From NCBI GenBank assembly GCA_943737045.1, contig CALSFV010000037.1:1-64000 (forward strand): a DNA stretch of 64,000 nucleotides. The letters are read 5' to 3'. Below are positions 15,238-25,326 of this stretch, piece after piece. Origin of the DNA: Parapristionchus giblindavisi. Lineage: Eukaryota; Nematoda; Chromadorea; Rhabditida; Diplogasteridae. Positions within the stretch are counted from its first letter, which is position 1. The number at the start of each line of letters is the position of its first letter. The notes below the pieces were generated by a model, which saw nothing but the letters and a program-made list of their open reading frames with translations, did no database searches and was not told where the DNA came from. Both the position numbers and the translations under genes were made by a program.

Positions 15238-15800
15238 ACTATTAATGATTAAAATCTAAAAGGCAACAATTTAGCGTAGAGATATTGCACGTGGTCTACG
15301 TGAGCAGGAAAGAGTGGAGAGATGGTAGGGATGAAATAGAAGTATGGGATGATAAAAAATCAATAATATATGATACAGTAAGACAACATCCAATCGTGAC
15401 TAAGGTAGTAAACAAGTAAGTGTGAAGTAGGACAGACAAGGTGGAGATCAATAAAATATTATACTGTACAAGGGTGCATTTGAACGGCGAGCTCGCTTCA
15501 TTGAACGTTGAAGTCGCGGACTTATGTCTGGTGGGCGGCCGTGATGACCGGCTGGTCCTGAAACGAAAAAAACGTTTGATTACTGTAGCCAACTAATCGA
15601 TATTTCAATCAAGTACACTCGCTTAAAGAAGGGAACCCTCGAGTTTTTTTCGTAACTAAACTGGTCAGGTTAAAGATCACATCTTCCAGAATACAAAAAC
15701 AATGTTTCAGAATACCGTAATCCAAGCTCAAAGTTCGTTGATGTACCAAGGAAACACCAGGGAATGAACGATTTTTAATATTTGAAATAAAATATATTGA
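15238..15800. other. Non-coding stretch, no gene seen
   Basis: Mostly unique AT-rich sequence. Around 15625-15650 a GGGAACCCTCGAGTTTTTTT block resembles the end of the inverted-repeat element found at 52.7, 56.4 and 63.1 kb, so part of this may be a transposon remnant. The open frames on the minus strand do not show nematode exon codon bias. Confidence 0.4.
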
Positions 15801-15804
15801 AAAT

Positions 15805-15876
15805 TGCAAACGGGAATCGAACTCGCGTGGCACGGTTACTAGCACTGACTACTAACCGCTGAGCTATATGGGTGAC
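15805..15876 (-). pseudogene. tRNA-like sequence (tRNA pseudogene or SINE head)
   Basis: Read on the minus strand it shows a good A-box (TAGCTCAGCGGTTAG) and a B-box GTTCGATTCCC at tRNA-like spacing. The D stem cannot close and only about three of five anticodon-stem pairs form. The putative loop CTAGTAA would give anticodon AGT (Thr), but the acceptor ends do not pair. It keeps an RNA polymerase III internal promoter but not a convincing cloverleaf, which fits a tRNA-derived SINE or a decayed tRNA. Confidence 0.5.
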
Positions 15877-15947
15877 ACTTTCAGCCTCGCGAATCTAATA
15901 GAGAATAGAATTCCGCATCGTTGATCCCACGTTCTTCATTATAATAT

Positions 15948-16010
15948 CCATACATTTTTGGTGCCCTCACCGAATTGTTTTATGAGTGCGCTTGCGAGAG
16001 AATCGACTAA
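15948..16010. mobile_element. End fragment of CATACATTTTCGG-type MITE
   Basis: The CATACATTTTTGGTGCCCTC terminus followed by ATTGTTTTATGAGTG matches the left end of the element complete at 31371-31563. The other end is missing because the larger inverted-repeat element at 16042 begins nearby. Confidence 0.55.
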
Positions 16011-16041
16011 GTGACGGCACAGTAAAAAAATCAAATTTTGG

Positions 16042-16875
16042 GGATCGGGGTTCTCAAGGGTGCTGATGACGATGGACATGTTCATTTTGCACCTAGATCC
16101 ACTGTTGAGGCCAGACGACGTCGCGTTTAAATCTCATTTTTCGCGTTGAAAAATCGTTTCTCTTTACCCGATGGTGCTAAAATTACGAAACTGTGACTCA
16201 CGGGGCGGAATTTTATGGCGATCACGACTGTCTAATTTATTTTTCATCGAAAATTTACATAATTTTCATAAATGAAATTTCTCTCAACGGCAAAAGTAAG
16301 TAATGCAACCTACACAGATCTTACCGGAATGGCTCCAGCATCACATAGAAAAAAATTCAGCCAATTTGCGCCCGCGACTTTCGAGAAAATCAACTTTCAG
16401 TGTAGTCAGTTTGTCTTAGAAGAGGAGAAAAGAAGCGAGAGAGTGTGGTGGTGTGAGAGAACAAAGGAGGTAGAGGGGGAGACACCCCCTTCCTTTATAT
16501 GCGGCTCGCCTCACCTGCCTCTCTGCTCTCTCACACCACCACACTCTCTCGTCTCTTGTCTCCACTTCAACGGCAAAATGCACTACACTGAAAGTTGAAT
16601 TTCTCGAAAGTCGCGGGCGCAAATTAGCTGAATTTTTTTCTATCTGATGCTGGAGCCATTCCGGTCCTATCTATGTAGGTTGCATTACTTACTTTTGCCG
16701 TAGAGAGAAATTCCATTTATGAAAATTATGAAAATTTTGGGTAAAAAATGAATTGGACAGGCGTGATCGCCATGAAATTCTGCACTGTGGGGCATAGTTT
16801 TGTAATTTTAGCACCGTCGGGTGAAGAGAAACGACTTTTCAAGTCGAAAAACGAGATTTGAACGCGACGTCGTCT
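16042..16875. mobile_element. Long inverted-repeat (foldback) element, family 1
   Basis: Two arms of about 400 bases face each other. The left arm starts GATCGGGGTTCTCAAGGG and contains GCCAGACGACGTCGCG and ATGGCGATCACG; the right arm repeats this as the reverse complement up to GACGTCGTCTG. The centre (about 16440-16560) is a GAGAGAGTGTGGTGG / CCACCACACTCTCTC hairpin. No transposase is visible. The same family recurs at 21240-22876, and a single arm lies at 20161-20275. The right end is cut short where the GAAAGTTGCG repeat begins. Confidence 0.85.
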
Positions 16876-17040
16876 GTGACCCATGCAATCTATCAAAAGT
16901 TCGCGAAGAAATGTCGGAACAAAGTTGCGAACTTTTTCTCTAATTCTCTCAAAATCCCATGCTATTTTCACAAAGAAAAAAGTTCGTCAAAAAGATGCGA
17001 ACAAAGATGCGAACAAAGTTCGCAACTTTCTGCCGAGGTG
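16876..17040. repeat. GAAAGTTGCG/CGCAACTTTC repeat block
   Basis: A dispersed family made of short inverted words (AAAGTTCGC, GTTGCGAACTTT, AGATGCGAAC) around a CTCTAATTCTCTC core. Related blocks lie at 20040-20140, 25930-26140 and 32945-33072; two of them join GTCCGTCCAATCTGTC or its complement. No coding content. Confidence 0.7.
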
Positions 17041-17514
17041 TTAGAGAAATGGAGAAATAGCGTGCAATTTGAAGAGGTGCAGAAAAAGTAAACGGGCGTT
17101 TACTTAAAGTTGCGACGAAAGTGTAATTTACAAAAGTGAGAGTGTGATGGTTAAATTGTGGTTACTCTACTCTCCATGAAAGTATGTTCAACAATTTATA
17201 AATATTTTTTGAGAAAACACTTATTGTTTACACGAAAACTGCACAGGAAATCGTGTGCATTCTCAGTCACACTCGTCCGAATTTTTTGAGAGCGCGGAGC
17301 AGCTGAAAAACATGTTCGAAGTTCGAAGTAAACACACGCGTCGCGACCGCGAGCGCGTGACCTGTGACTGTTCTTTCCCTCACTTTCCGCTTTCCGATAC
17401 ACTTGCATGCTTTTTTGTACTGTGATTCACATTTAAATGTTCCAACGTTCATCTATATGGCCTCTTTGTCGCTTGATATTGATTGATTGTTTTGTAATTC
17501 CGTGTCATTTGCAG
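17041..17514 (+). repeat. Duplicated 5' region, copy 1
   Basis: About 470 bases here are clearly homologous to 26145-26608, differing by scattered substitutions. Shared landmarks are GAGTGTGATGGTTAAATTGTGG-type sequence, AATTTATAAATATTTTTTG, a GC-rich CACACGCGTCGCGACCGCGAG segment and a final intron end GTCATTTGCAG. Both copies lead into an exon that begins with CAGCTGCCGCCG. It probably represents the upstream region and first intron of a duplicated gene (inference). Confidence 0.7.
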
Positions 17515-17810
17515 TGAGCAGCTGCCGCCGCCACTGTCGGCCTTTCCACCACCCAAATGAGTGCTCCTTTTCGACGTCAACATCCTCCGAAGTGTACGTA
17601 TCAGACTTCTTCGTCTGCTCCGTGGCGTCCACATCTCTCGCCCCCAATCACTCCCGCGTCCCCGATATGAAACCGTAACCACTACCCGCCCAATTCGTGA
17701 GATGCTCCTGCTGCCGCCGCAGACGTGCAGCATGGCTCGAGTGACTAACCGTCGACCGTGTGCTTCAACCTGGATGAGCTGTCAATGGTATTTTTTCTTT
17801 GTGTTTTAAT
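17515..17810 (+). pseudogene. Exon fragment EQLPPPL..., broken
   Basis: After the acceptor GTCATTTGCAG the frame reads EQLPPPLSAFPPPK and then meets TGA. The paralogous exon at 26609 reads YQLPPLGVVELTNSDDDY and stays open. Further TCG- and CCG-rich sequence up to 17810 can be read in other frames but without a consistent exon. It is a damaged copy of the exon at 26609; the family is not recognised. Confidence 0.4.
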
Positions 17811-18188
17811 TCACTGGTGTTCAGTTTGACTGGTCAAACGAGAAGGTTTTATTGATTTGATTTATTTATTGTCGACTCATTTCATTTTGATCAATTGACT
17901 GTACAATACTGCCAATTGTCTTTTCCAACACTAGCTTTTCTTCGTAGTCATACCAACTTAAGTTGACCGCATTTTGTAATTTTTTTGTGAAAGGCAGACC
18001 TTATTTTGCACATCTGTAACAGCTATGGTGTTTATTAATTGCCCCTGCTTACCATACCTCAATAGCCACAAAATAGGCACAAAATACGAACTGAGAATAT
18101 CGGGATGATAGAGTATAATTGTTGTTGTCTTTTGGTTTGCTTTTATTATGCGAAAATTGGAAATGTCGATTTATTGATTGATTTGCAG

Positions 18189-19314
18189 TGATCGCGATCG
18201 ATACTGCTGTGATGGCGGAAATAGCTACTATAGAGGAGCCAGAGGAGGAGGGTCAGTCAATGCTTATTGTTAGACATGTTATGTTTGTTGGCCACTTTCA
18301 TTAATGCTTTATCCTTTTACCATACACGTTGTCTTTTTGTTGAAAGAGTGAAACAACTTCAATTACTCGTTCATGATCATATGCAACTTTTTGTCAATTC
18401 TAAAACATTATATCTATCTAATTTGATTGAGACAGAAGAGTTTGATGACAGGGAAAAGAGAGATGGAGACGATTATTTGTAGGCGACTTCATCCACCTCA
18501 TGTTCATCGTATGGGATACATTCGTCCTTACGCAACAACACCCTCTACGACCCGCGATCAAGGAGATGAAGGTACAATTTTGTATACGGTAGGAGGAAGA
18601 GATGGGGTTACGGTAGTACAGTCGTCTAGCCCAGTGTGTACGGTAGGAGGAAGAGATATGGTTACGGTAGTGCAGTCGTCTAGTACAGTGGTTACGGTAG
18701 TACAGTCGTCTAGCCCAGTGTATACGGTAGGAGGAAGAGATGGGATTACGGTAGTGCAGTCGTCTAGTACAGTGGTTACGGTAGTATAGTCGTCTAGCCC
18801 AGTGTATACGGTAGGAGGAAGAGATAGGATTACGGTAGTGCAGTCGTCTAGTTCAGTGGTTACGGTAGTACAGTCGTCTAGCCCAGTGTATACGGTAGGA
18901 AGAAGAGATAAGATTACGGTAGTGCAGTGGTTACGGTAGTACAGTCATCTAGCCCAGTGTATACAGTAGGAGGAAGAGATAGGGTTACGGTAGTAGTTAA
19001 ATCATTCTTCTCATTGCAGACCAGAAGTGCATGTTCGACAGCGGTTCCATGGATGGTGTGCAGAAGACTGTATTCATGTGAGGTACGGATATACGCAATT
19101 GTTGTTTAAATAAGATCAATTTATTGATGAGCGGTAAACGATGTTTCTTGCCTTGGAGTGCCTTACGTAGTAGTAAAAACAAAAATTCGGCTCAAAGAAT
19201 AATCGTTATGTTTCATTCTCATTTACGTTTTTTGATCTTGACTTTTGATCTTTGGTCTTTACAGACGAGCGTACGTCAACGTTACTCTACGAAGTGCTAA
19301 TCGATGTGCTGGTG
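18189..19314 (+). CDS. Unidentified multi-exon gene fragment
   Basis: Four exon candidates have consensus splice sites: 18189-18251, 18483-18571, 19020-19077 and 19265-19314. Judged by C/G-ending codons, exon 2 reads GDFIHLMFIVWDTFV...LRPAIKEMK and exon 3 reads DQKCMFDSGSMDGVQKTVF. Exon 1 in the matching frame is acidic (EIATIEEPEEE). Exons 1 and 2 join in phase (GG.GAC). Exons 2 and 3 do not join in these frames, so an exon is missing, a splice site is misplaced, or the gene is broken. The intron between exons 2 and 3 holds the minisatellite at 18580-18995. No family is recognised. Confidence 0.4.
18580..18995. repeat. Intronic minisatellite TACGGTAGGAGGAAGAGAT
   Basis: Roughly five composite units combine a 54-base piece (TACGGTAGGAGGAAGAGAT plus GTTACGGTAGTACAGTCG) with a 30-base piece (CAGTGGTTACGGTAGTACAG). 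Both periods are multiples of three, so the array happens to stay open as VTVVQSSSPVYTVGGRDG-like repeats for over 100 codons. It lies between two exon candidates and is best read as intron sequence. Confidence 0.85.
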
Positions 19315-19690
19315 GTTAGTGTGATGCTAATCTTCGTGTGTTTACCGTATACCTCAATTCATCCACATCCTCACAACCACCTTGCAATTTTATTCTTGAT
19401 TTGTACAAATTGTATTATAGATTACATCGTGTTTTATCCGTTATTTCCATTTTTCATTGTAAATATTTTTATATCATTTTTATATCAATTTATGAAAGAA
19501 AAGCCTTTAAATTAAATGTTTGACTATTTTAAAGTTTTAAAATTGTTTATAAAGAGCTTGCATAAATATATTTGTCCACTCCGTCGTTGTTCTCAAATAT
19601 GCTAATGATAATGAAAGTAATATATAAATTTGTAAATTGGCAAACGAAATTAGCTAAAGTATATGCTACATTGTTGTAGAACGTTCAAAC
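19315..19690. other. AT-rich, no gene seen
   Basis: Follows the last exon candidate. A hydrophobic open frame up to 19515 is AT-rich with no exon-like codon bias and is not called. Nothing else is recognisable. Confidence 0.4.
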
Positions 19691-19699
19691 GTGCGATTT

Positions 19700-20033
19700 A
19701 TGAGGTCCGAAAAAAAAGACAAACCAAACTTAATCTGACCCTACGAACCGGGATACGGTAGTTTACGATATGCCATAATCATATTCGCGAACACAGTGCT
19801 TATTCCCGCGATAATTACTAAATCTGACCCAGCGGAATCAATCTGACCCACTGGACTGGGTTACTGTAGGTTACGGTAGGTCGGATATGGTAGATTATGG
19901 TGGGTGAACTTATGAGTTAACTTGGTAGTTGTTGGAACCGGCTGAGCTCTGCCCAACGTCCGGTAGTTTAGTTGTACATCAAACCCGTCTGGGGTACGCC
20001 GAACTCTCCAATACTACTATATAAGCCCCATTG
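19700..20033 (+). repeat. Dispersed repeat with TATATAAGCCCC, copy 1
   Basis: About 300 bases, matching 32708-32945: CTGACCCACTGGACTGGGTTACTG, GGTTACGGTAGG, ATGAGTTAACTTGGTAGTTG, CGGAGCTC-like and CAAACCCGTCTGGGG segments, ending in ACTATATAAGCCCC. The TATA-box-like end sits in the same relative place in both copies. Both are followed by a GAAAGTTCG repeat block. Class unknown; it could be an LTR-like or promoter-bearing element (inference). Confidence 0.65.
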
Positions 20034-20034
20034 A

Positions 20035-20275
20035 CTATATATAGGGAAGATGAAAGTTCGAAGAAAAGTTCGCATCTTTCTTCCCAAGTTTGGTGCGAAG
20101 TTTTCGGGCAATCTGCGAACTTTCCTTCGAAGTTTCTCGCAAACTTTGATAGATTGCATGGACCCCTGGCCTCAACGGTGGCTCTAGGTGCAAAATGAAC
20201 ATGCGCATCGTCATCAGCACCCTTGAGAACCCCGATCCCCAAAATTTGATTTTTTGCCTGTGCCGGACCCCCACT
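20035..20275. mobile_element. GAAAGTTCG block joined to one arm of family-1 foldback element
   Basis: 20040-20150 belongs to the GAAAGTT/AACTTTC repeat family. At 20161 it passes into a single family-1 arm (CCTCAACGGTGGCTCTAGG through ACCCTTGAGAACCCCGATCC and AAAATTTGATTTTTTGCC). The same junction, GATAGATTGCATGG..., is seen in mirror form at 16870-16890, so the two repeats have travelled or recombined together. Confidence 0.6.
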
Positions 20276-20279
20276 GGAT

Positions 20280-20455
20280 ATGGTCGATTCTCTTGAAAGC
20301 GCACTTATATAGTTGGTCGATTTAGAAAAATCGTTATTTTTCGCAAAAATTGTAATCTTTCACATAAAAATGAGCATTATATAGTGGGTCAACCCTGAAA
20401 ATACGCCGTTTATAGTGGGTCATTCCTCACACTGTGAGGGTATGAAAATGTATGA
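20280..20455. mobile_element. CATACATTTTCGG-type MITE, partial copy
   Basis: Contains the family words GGTCGATTTAGAAAAATCG, TATAGTGGGTCAA and the right end TGTGAGGGTATGAAAATGTATG. The left end is replaced by the family-1 arm. Confidence 0.65.
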
Positions 20456-21030
20456 TAATATCGCGCCCTAAATCTCCTTGTTCCCTTTCTTTAATGTTAC
20501 TTTTAATCATTCAAAATAATCACATAAAAGCAAATTGTGGTTGAACGTGGAAAGCTACAGTATTCTGTAGATAGTATTCTGACTGAATGCAGATTAAAGC
20601 TCAGACATACGCTTACATGTCGGCGATCATGTATAAGACAAATCGTAGTCGTTTTACAGTATACTGTAACCCTGATCTTTGACCCTCTACCGTAACACTG
20701 ATCTTTGAACATCCACCGTAACTCTTATGTTTATTCTTCTACAATAACCCTATTCTTTGATCTTCTACCGTAACCCTTACTGATCTTTGATCTTTACCTG
20801 AGTCAGAATGCACGGTACTGCGACCAAATCCTGTTCGAGTAGTGTGAGTCGACAGAAGACCACCTTGAAGGCGTCCACGGGGCTTCGATTTGTGACTACA
20901 AATGAAATATTTGATAGTTGATTTAAGACAAATTTCTGTCTTGTGCGATCAATAGACATTGGCAAAATGGGAGCACGTCGTCACGTAAACTAGCGTTAAA
21001 TTGAGCCTACGTACACATATCCACGTACAT
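20456..21030. other. Non-coding stretch with CTACCGTAAC repeats
   Basis: No supportable gene. From 20650 to 20795 the pair CTACCGTAACxCTGATCTTTGA recurs about five times with drift. This joins the two commonest intron words of the window (TACGGTA and GATCTTT) into one tandem array. Confidence 0.5.
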
Positions 21031-21035
21031 TTTGG

Positions 21036-21180
21036 AGCATACATTTTCGGCGTCCTCGTCGGATTGTTTTATACAGTGGGCCGATTTTCGAAATACAGTG
21101 GGTCGATTTAGAAAAATCGTTATTTTTAACTTAAATTGTAATCTTTCACATAAAAATTACTCTTATAGCATTATATGAGA
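21036..21180. mobile_element. CATACATTTTCGG-type MITE, left half
   Basis: Starts CATACATTTTCGGCGTCCTC, followed by ACAGTGGGTCGATTTAGAAAAATCG. The right end is lost where GTAAGATTCGAC sequence leading into the 21240 element begins. Confidence 0.65.
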
Positions 21181-21239
21181 CCGTTCGCGTAAGATTCGAC
21201 TAAAATATGTGAAATCTGGCACAGTCAAAAAATCAAAAT

Positions 21240-22876
21240 TTGGGTATCGGGGTTCTCAAGGGTGCTGGTAACGATGGTCATGTTCATTTTGCACCAAGGT
21301 CCACCGTTGAGGCCAGACGGCGTCGCGTTGAAATCTCGTTTTTAGTCGTTTCTCGTCACCCAATCGTGCTAAAATTTGTGGATTATGCCCCCAAGAGCAG
21401 AAATTTATGGCGATCACGCCTGTCCAATTCATTTTTCATGAAAAAGTTTCATAAATTTTCAAAAATGGAATTTCTCTCAAAGACAATAGTATTTATTGCG
21501 AGATACATAGATCGGACCGCAATGTTTTCAGGATCCCATAGAAACAATTTCAGCCAATTTACGCTCAGTATTTTTGAGAAAATCAACTTTTAGTGTAGTC
21601 ATTTTGCCGTTGAAGAGGAGGCAAGAGGCGAGAGAGTGTGTTGTTGTGAGAAAGAGCAGAGAGGCAGGTGAGACGGCCGGCATGGGAAGGAAGGAGTGGA
21701 CTAGGGTGGCGAGAACCAGTCACTAGTCACTAATTATTCTCTCTCCCCAACTAGTGCGTAATATTTTCCACTCTCTCTGCTACTCTTCTGTCCCCTGTGG
21801 CAGCCGTGCGTTGGGGTCACGGTTGAGTAGCAAAATTACTCTTTTGCTACTCTTTTTGTTTTTCTCGGCTCTAAGTAATCAAAATGTGTAAATCTGTATA
21901 TTTTTGGAATCTACAAGTCAAGGGCCATCCAATAAGCCTAAAATTAGATGTCAAAGAGGATTAGAGACGCCGCTTGGTTGTTTATGACGATTGTGGGCGG
22001 AGTCTATCACTATGCAAGAGGTTAAATGACGACAAGGAAGAGTTTTAATTGTGGTTCGAATGACTTTAATAACATGATAATCATAAATGATATTATAATA
22101 GTCTTCCTATCCGTCTTATCGGAAGTGCTGGAATGCATAACATGAGAATTCTACGAAATTTAAAAGTTATCTTTGACAGTTATTTTTAGGTTTGTTGAAT
22201 AGCCCATTGCTTGTATGTTCCAAAAATATTCAGATTTGCAAATTTCGATTACTTATAGCCGAGAAAACCGAAAAAGAGTAGAAAAAGAGTAGCTAAAATT
22301 AGTCACTAATGTTTCGATGACCTCATCACTACTAACCGTCGCGCGAGAGGTCGTAAATGTGCTTCTCTCGGTTGAGTAGAGAGAGACTGTCACTAGGACT
22401 AGTGACTAGTGACTGATTCTCGCCACCCTAGAGTGGACGGGATGCACTTCCCTTCAACCTTCTCTGCTCTCTCTCAATTCCATGCTCTCTCGCCTCTTGC
22501 CTCTTCTTCAACGGCAAAATGACTACACTAAAAGATGATTTTCTCGAAAATACGGAGCGTAAATTGGCTGAAATTTTTTCTAAGGGATCCTGAAACCATT
22601 GCGGTCCAATCTATGTATCTCGCAATAAATACTATTGACTTTGAGAGAAATTCCATTTTTGAAAATTTATGAAACTTTTTCATGAAAAATGAATTGGAAA
22701 GGCGTGATCGCCATCAATTTCTGCTCTTGGGGGCATAATCCACAAATTTTAGCACGATTGGGTGACGAGACACGACTAAAAACGAGATTTCAACGCGACG
22801 CCGTCTGGCCTCAACGGTGGATCTAGGTGCAAAATGAACATGACCATCGTCACCAGCACCCATGAGAACCCCGATT
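21240..22876. mobile_element. Foldback element, family 1, interrupted by a hAT-like element
   Basis: The left arm (21240-21693) and right arm (22439-22876) are reverse complements over roughly 440 bases with moderate divergence. Shared landmarks are ATCGGGGTTCTCA, CGTTGAGGCCAGACGGCGTC, GGCGATCACGCC and CGGCAAAATGACTACACT. The centre is not the original loop but a complete 729-bp element with its own target duplication (21702-22430). Removing that insert leaves a foldback of about 0.9 kb like the copy at 16042. No transposase is seen. Confidence 0.85.
21702..22430. mobile_element. hAT-like non-autonomous element with 8-bp target duplication
   Basis: Terminal inverted repeats TAGGGTGGCGAGAA / TTCTCGCCACCCTA are bounded by identical 8-bp copies of GAGTGGAC (21694-21701 and 22431-22438). 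Longer subterminal inverted sequence includes CAGTCACTAGTCACTAAT. An 8-bp duplication and TAGGG ends are the usual hAT signature (Ac-type ends begin TAGGG). No transposase open frame is present. Confidence 0.85.
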
Positions 22877-22879
22877 CAT

Positions 22880-23052
22880 GGTGAAAGGAGGGTTGAGAAA
22901 GCGATTCGACTCGCTTTTTTTACTCATTCGCATTGACCTCTCCTCTAACAACTCATTCGCCGAGAGAGCGGTCGTAAATGTCTCTGCCGTGAATACTCAC
23001 TCTAGACCGCTAAATTGGACGAATAATCATGAATCATTTTCGCCACCCTAAT
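22880..23052. mobile_element. Truncated relative of the 21702 hAT-like element
   Basis: Shares GAGAGAGCGGTCGTAAATGT and the right terminus TTTTCGCCACCCTAA with the 21702-22430 element, but the left end is absent. Confidence 0.55.
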
Positions 23053-23462
23053 ACCTACATGATCTCTATGCATTTACTGGTTTTATTATGAGACAGATCA
23101 GAAGACAGCCTATTTCATATGATAATCACTATCGATTTGCCACCATCGATTGGATAGAAGACGAGGCGCTCCCTATCCAGTCCATATTTTCTCTTTCACT
23201 ATGTACTGGCACTACCCCATCGCGGATATCAATCGCGGCGATATTCAAAAAAAAACTACCGTATGCATAGTTCATCAATTTGTTATTGGACCAAATTTCA
23301 CGTTCGAACATTTTCGATATTTCAATCAATATTTGTATGCGATAATCTCCCTTTAAAATGTGCATTATAATCATGAAATAATACTAAAAATAGTATTATT
23401 TCATGATTATAACCCCTCTAGATTAGTGTTCAATTAACAAATAATCATATAAAATCTCATAC
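23053..23462. other. No gene called; one perfect hairpin
   Basis: Open frames on both strands around 23090-23370 lack splice context and codon bias. A perfect 22-bp inverted repeat lies at 23365-23386 and 23391-23412 (TTATAATCATGAAATAATAC...) with a 4-base AAAA loop. Confidence 0.5.
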
Positions 23463-25326
23463 CGTATCCTCATCGTACTCCCATCGAAGTATTCGTTCGG
23501 AACATGCTCTGGTCGCCAGGGGTTCCACAATCTCTTTACACTCCTGTAAACAGATAAACGTAAAGATCAAAAGTAATCGATAAAATTTCAAGAATACTTT
23601 AAATTTTGGAAAAAAATAGAATAATCCCCTAGCACTGTCATTCCTATACTTCAGATCAAAAGCTCCAAAAAAGCTGGAGAAAGCAAATAGGCTGGTCGGC
23701 CATGGCTTACGTTACATATTTTCATAACGTATATTCATTTTCAAACAAAATTCCCAAATGCGGCCAGGCTTCGTAGTTTTAAACGTACTTTTCGACCTAT
23801 GGGCCATGACCTCTTTCTTTCGTGTTTCAATAAGGTAAAGGTAAAGGCACATCCCGTTATTCAAGGCACACGAAGTCCTGCGGGTGATCACTGCTAGGCC
23901 AGTGATCTTTCAAGGCCAATTCAGTCCGGAGGGCCTAGTCTCTTCTTTGGACCAGGGGTCTGCATTTCTCGTTTCTCGATTTTTTTCGAGAAAATTTCTC
24001 GATTTTTATTCGAGAAATTCGAGAAAAAATTAAAAATTAAAATAGATTTAAACTTCTATGAACATTGAAAGATGTGTTTAATAAATTTCCTTTAAGAGTC
24101 AAATTGCTCTTACTCTTACATATTTTTTTATATTTTTCTCAATTTTTCTCGAATTTGTCGGATTTCTCGAAAAAAAAAATCGAGAAAGCTTATTCGAGAA
24201 ATTTTTTTCTCGCACACCCCTGCTTCGGACCTACTTTACCGCGTGATTTAGTCACTACCAATTCCCCTTTTGGGCGCCTTGGTAGGGCGGAGGCGGTGAA
24301 ATTACCGGGAATCGAACCCAGGACAGATGAAATGATGGGGCACGCCATAGACCACTACACCACTTCGCCTGTTTCAATACCATCATATCCCGATAAATAC
24401 ACATTAAAAAGTGATAAAGAGTAAAGGCACAGAAGAAACAAGAATCCCTAGAGTCTTCATTCACCTTTGAAGGTCCTCAAATATTAAAGAAAAAAAATCA
24501 CTCTACCTTAGCATTCTTCATCATTTTCCCTTCGGCGGCAGTTGGGCTGGTCCTTCGTCCTTCTCTACTTGCCGAAGAGCCTTCGCTGCCGATTCTGCAT
24601 AATCGATCAATAAAACCCCAATATCAATTGATTACTGTCGAATCTTGACTTAAATATATCTCTTTAACAGTATAATTAATAATATTACTGTAATATGGCG
24701 ATTATTTAATAAGCCCAAGGCTAATTGACGACGAATATGTAAGTTTCATCTAGTAAGAAAAAACAGTAATCAATTATTATTTGGTAGTTTTACAAACTAT
24801 AGTAAAACTTTCGTCATCTTTTTCTATTACAATCAATACTTTGACTCCACTATAGCCTATCGATAATTGGGCAAACCTTGATCATGATGAGTCTTCATTT
24901 GCCGTGGTTGGCCCTATCGGCGTCTACGGTCGTATCACGGCCGGCCGAATCGAAGCCTTGCGCATAACTAGAGCAGGAAAACAATCGATTTTGAATATAT
25001 CTACTATAAGCGTGAATATAAACAGATTCACGTAACCGTAAAAATAGTGAATATATCGATTCTTCAGTAAATATACTGTAACTAGCGATTATGAATGTCA
25101 AACCACATAACTACAATTGCAAATTACTCGATATATAATTTTCAGTTTTTGAGTACAGGTCCCTGCCATCGTAAAATAGTCAGTTTATTGATTGAAATGG
25201 ATTTATTCTAATAATTAATTGCAAGATTACCAACGAAGACGTTGGCTCCGGTTTGTTCGGGCTTCTTGCACTGAAGGCAGGGCGTGAGAAGTCCAGTTCA
25301 TCTTCCTTCTCGTCATCTTTCTTGTT
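23463..25326 (-). CDS. Unidentified minus-strand gene, four phase-compatible exons
   Basis: Reading down the minus strand: exon 25326-25231 (32 codons, NKKDDEKEDELDFSRPAFS...), exon 24967-24939 (29 bases), exon 24594-24507 (IGSEGSSASREGRRTSP...) and exon 23543-23463 (ECKEIVEPLATRACSERI...). All have AG acceptors (TTCCAG, CTCTAG, TGCAG, TTACAG) and GT donors, and the phases fit end to end (0, 2, 0). The first and third exons encode charged, Ser-rich, probably disordered sequence; the last looks folded and helical. Neither the start nor the stop is found. The intron after the third exon contains the tRNA-derived element at 23841-24431. No family is recognised. Confidence 0.55.
23953..24222. mobile_element. 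hAT-like MITE made of TCGAGAAA words
   Basis: The ends CAGGGGTCTGC and GCACACCCCTG are inverted and bounded by near-identical 8-bp sites CTTTGGAC (23945-23952) and CTTCGGAC (24223-24230). The interior is AT-rich with many TTCTCGA/TCGAGAA words that pair across the centre. The 8-bp duplication and CAGGGG ends are typical of hAT elements. It sits inside the SINE-like element. Confidence 0.8.
24297..24370 (-). pseudogene. tRNA-like sequence (SINE head)
   Basis: Minus strand: A-box TGGTGTAGTGGTC, perfect B-box GGTTCGATTCC and a closing T stem (CTGGG/CCCGG). The region between the D and T arms is longer than in a tRNA and the acceptor strands do not pair. Best read as the pol III promoter head of the surrounding element. 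Confidence 0.55.

Larger units (their letters stand above)
23841..24431. mobile_element. tRNA-derived element (SINE-like) flanked by GTAAAGGCACA
   Basis: An 11-base direct repeat GTAAAGGCACA occurs at 23841-23851 and 24421-24431. Between them lies sequence whose right end is a minus-strand tRNA-like segment, and the body is interrupted by the hAT-like insertion at 23953-24222. Without that insert the element is about 310 bp. A tRNA head and a long target-site-like duplication suggest a SINE; the exact boundary is uncertain because GGTAAAG is repeated at the left edge. Confidence 0.5.

Noticed and set aside
17561..17809. 82-codon Arg/Ser-rich plus-strand frame
   Set aside because: Overlaps other frames in the same GC-rich block with no consistent splice junction; the paralogous region at 26.6 kb does not conserve it.
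18427..18789. 120-codon frame with VTVVQSSSPVYTVGGRDG repeats
   Set aside because: Arises from an intronic minisatellite whose periods (54 and 30 bases) are multiples of three; it runs through the acceptor of exon 18483 in a frame with poor codon bias.
20026..20033. Promoter of a gene at the TATATAAG box
   Set aside because: The same box occurs in a second copy of a dispersed repeat with no gene behind it; treated as repeat content.
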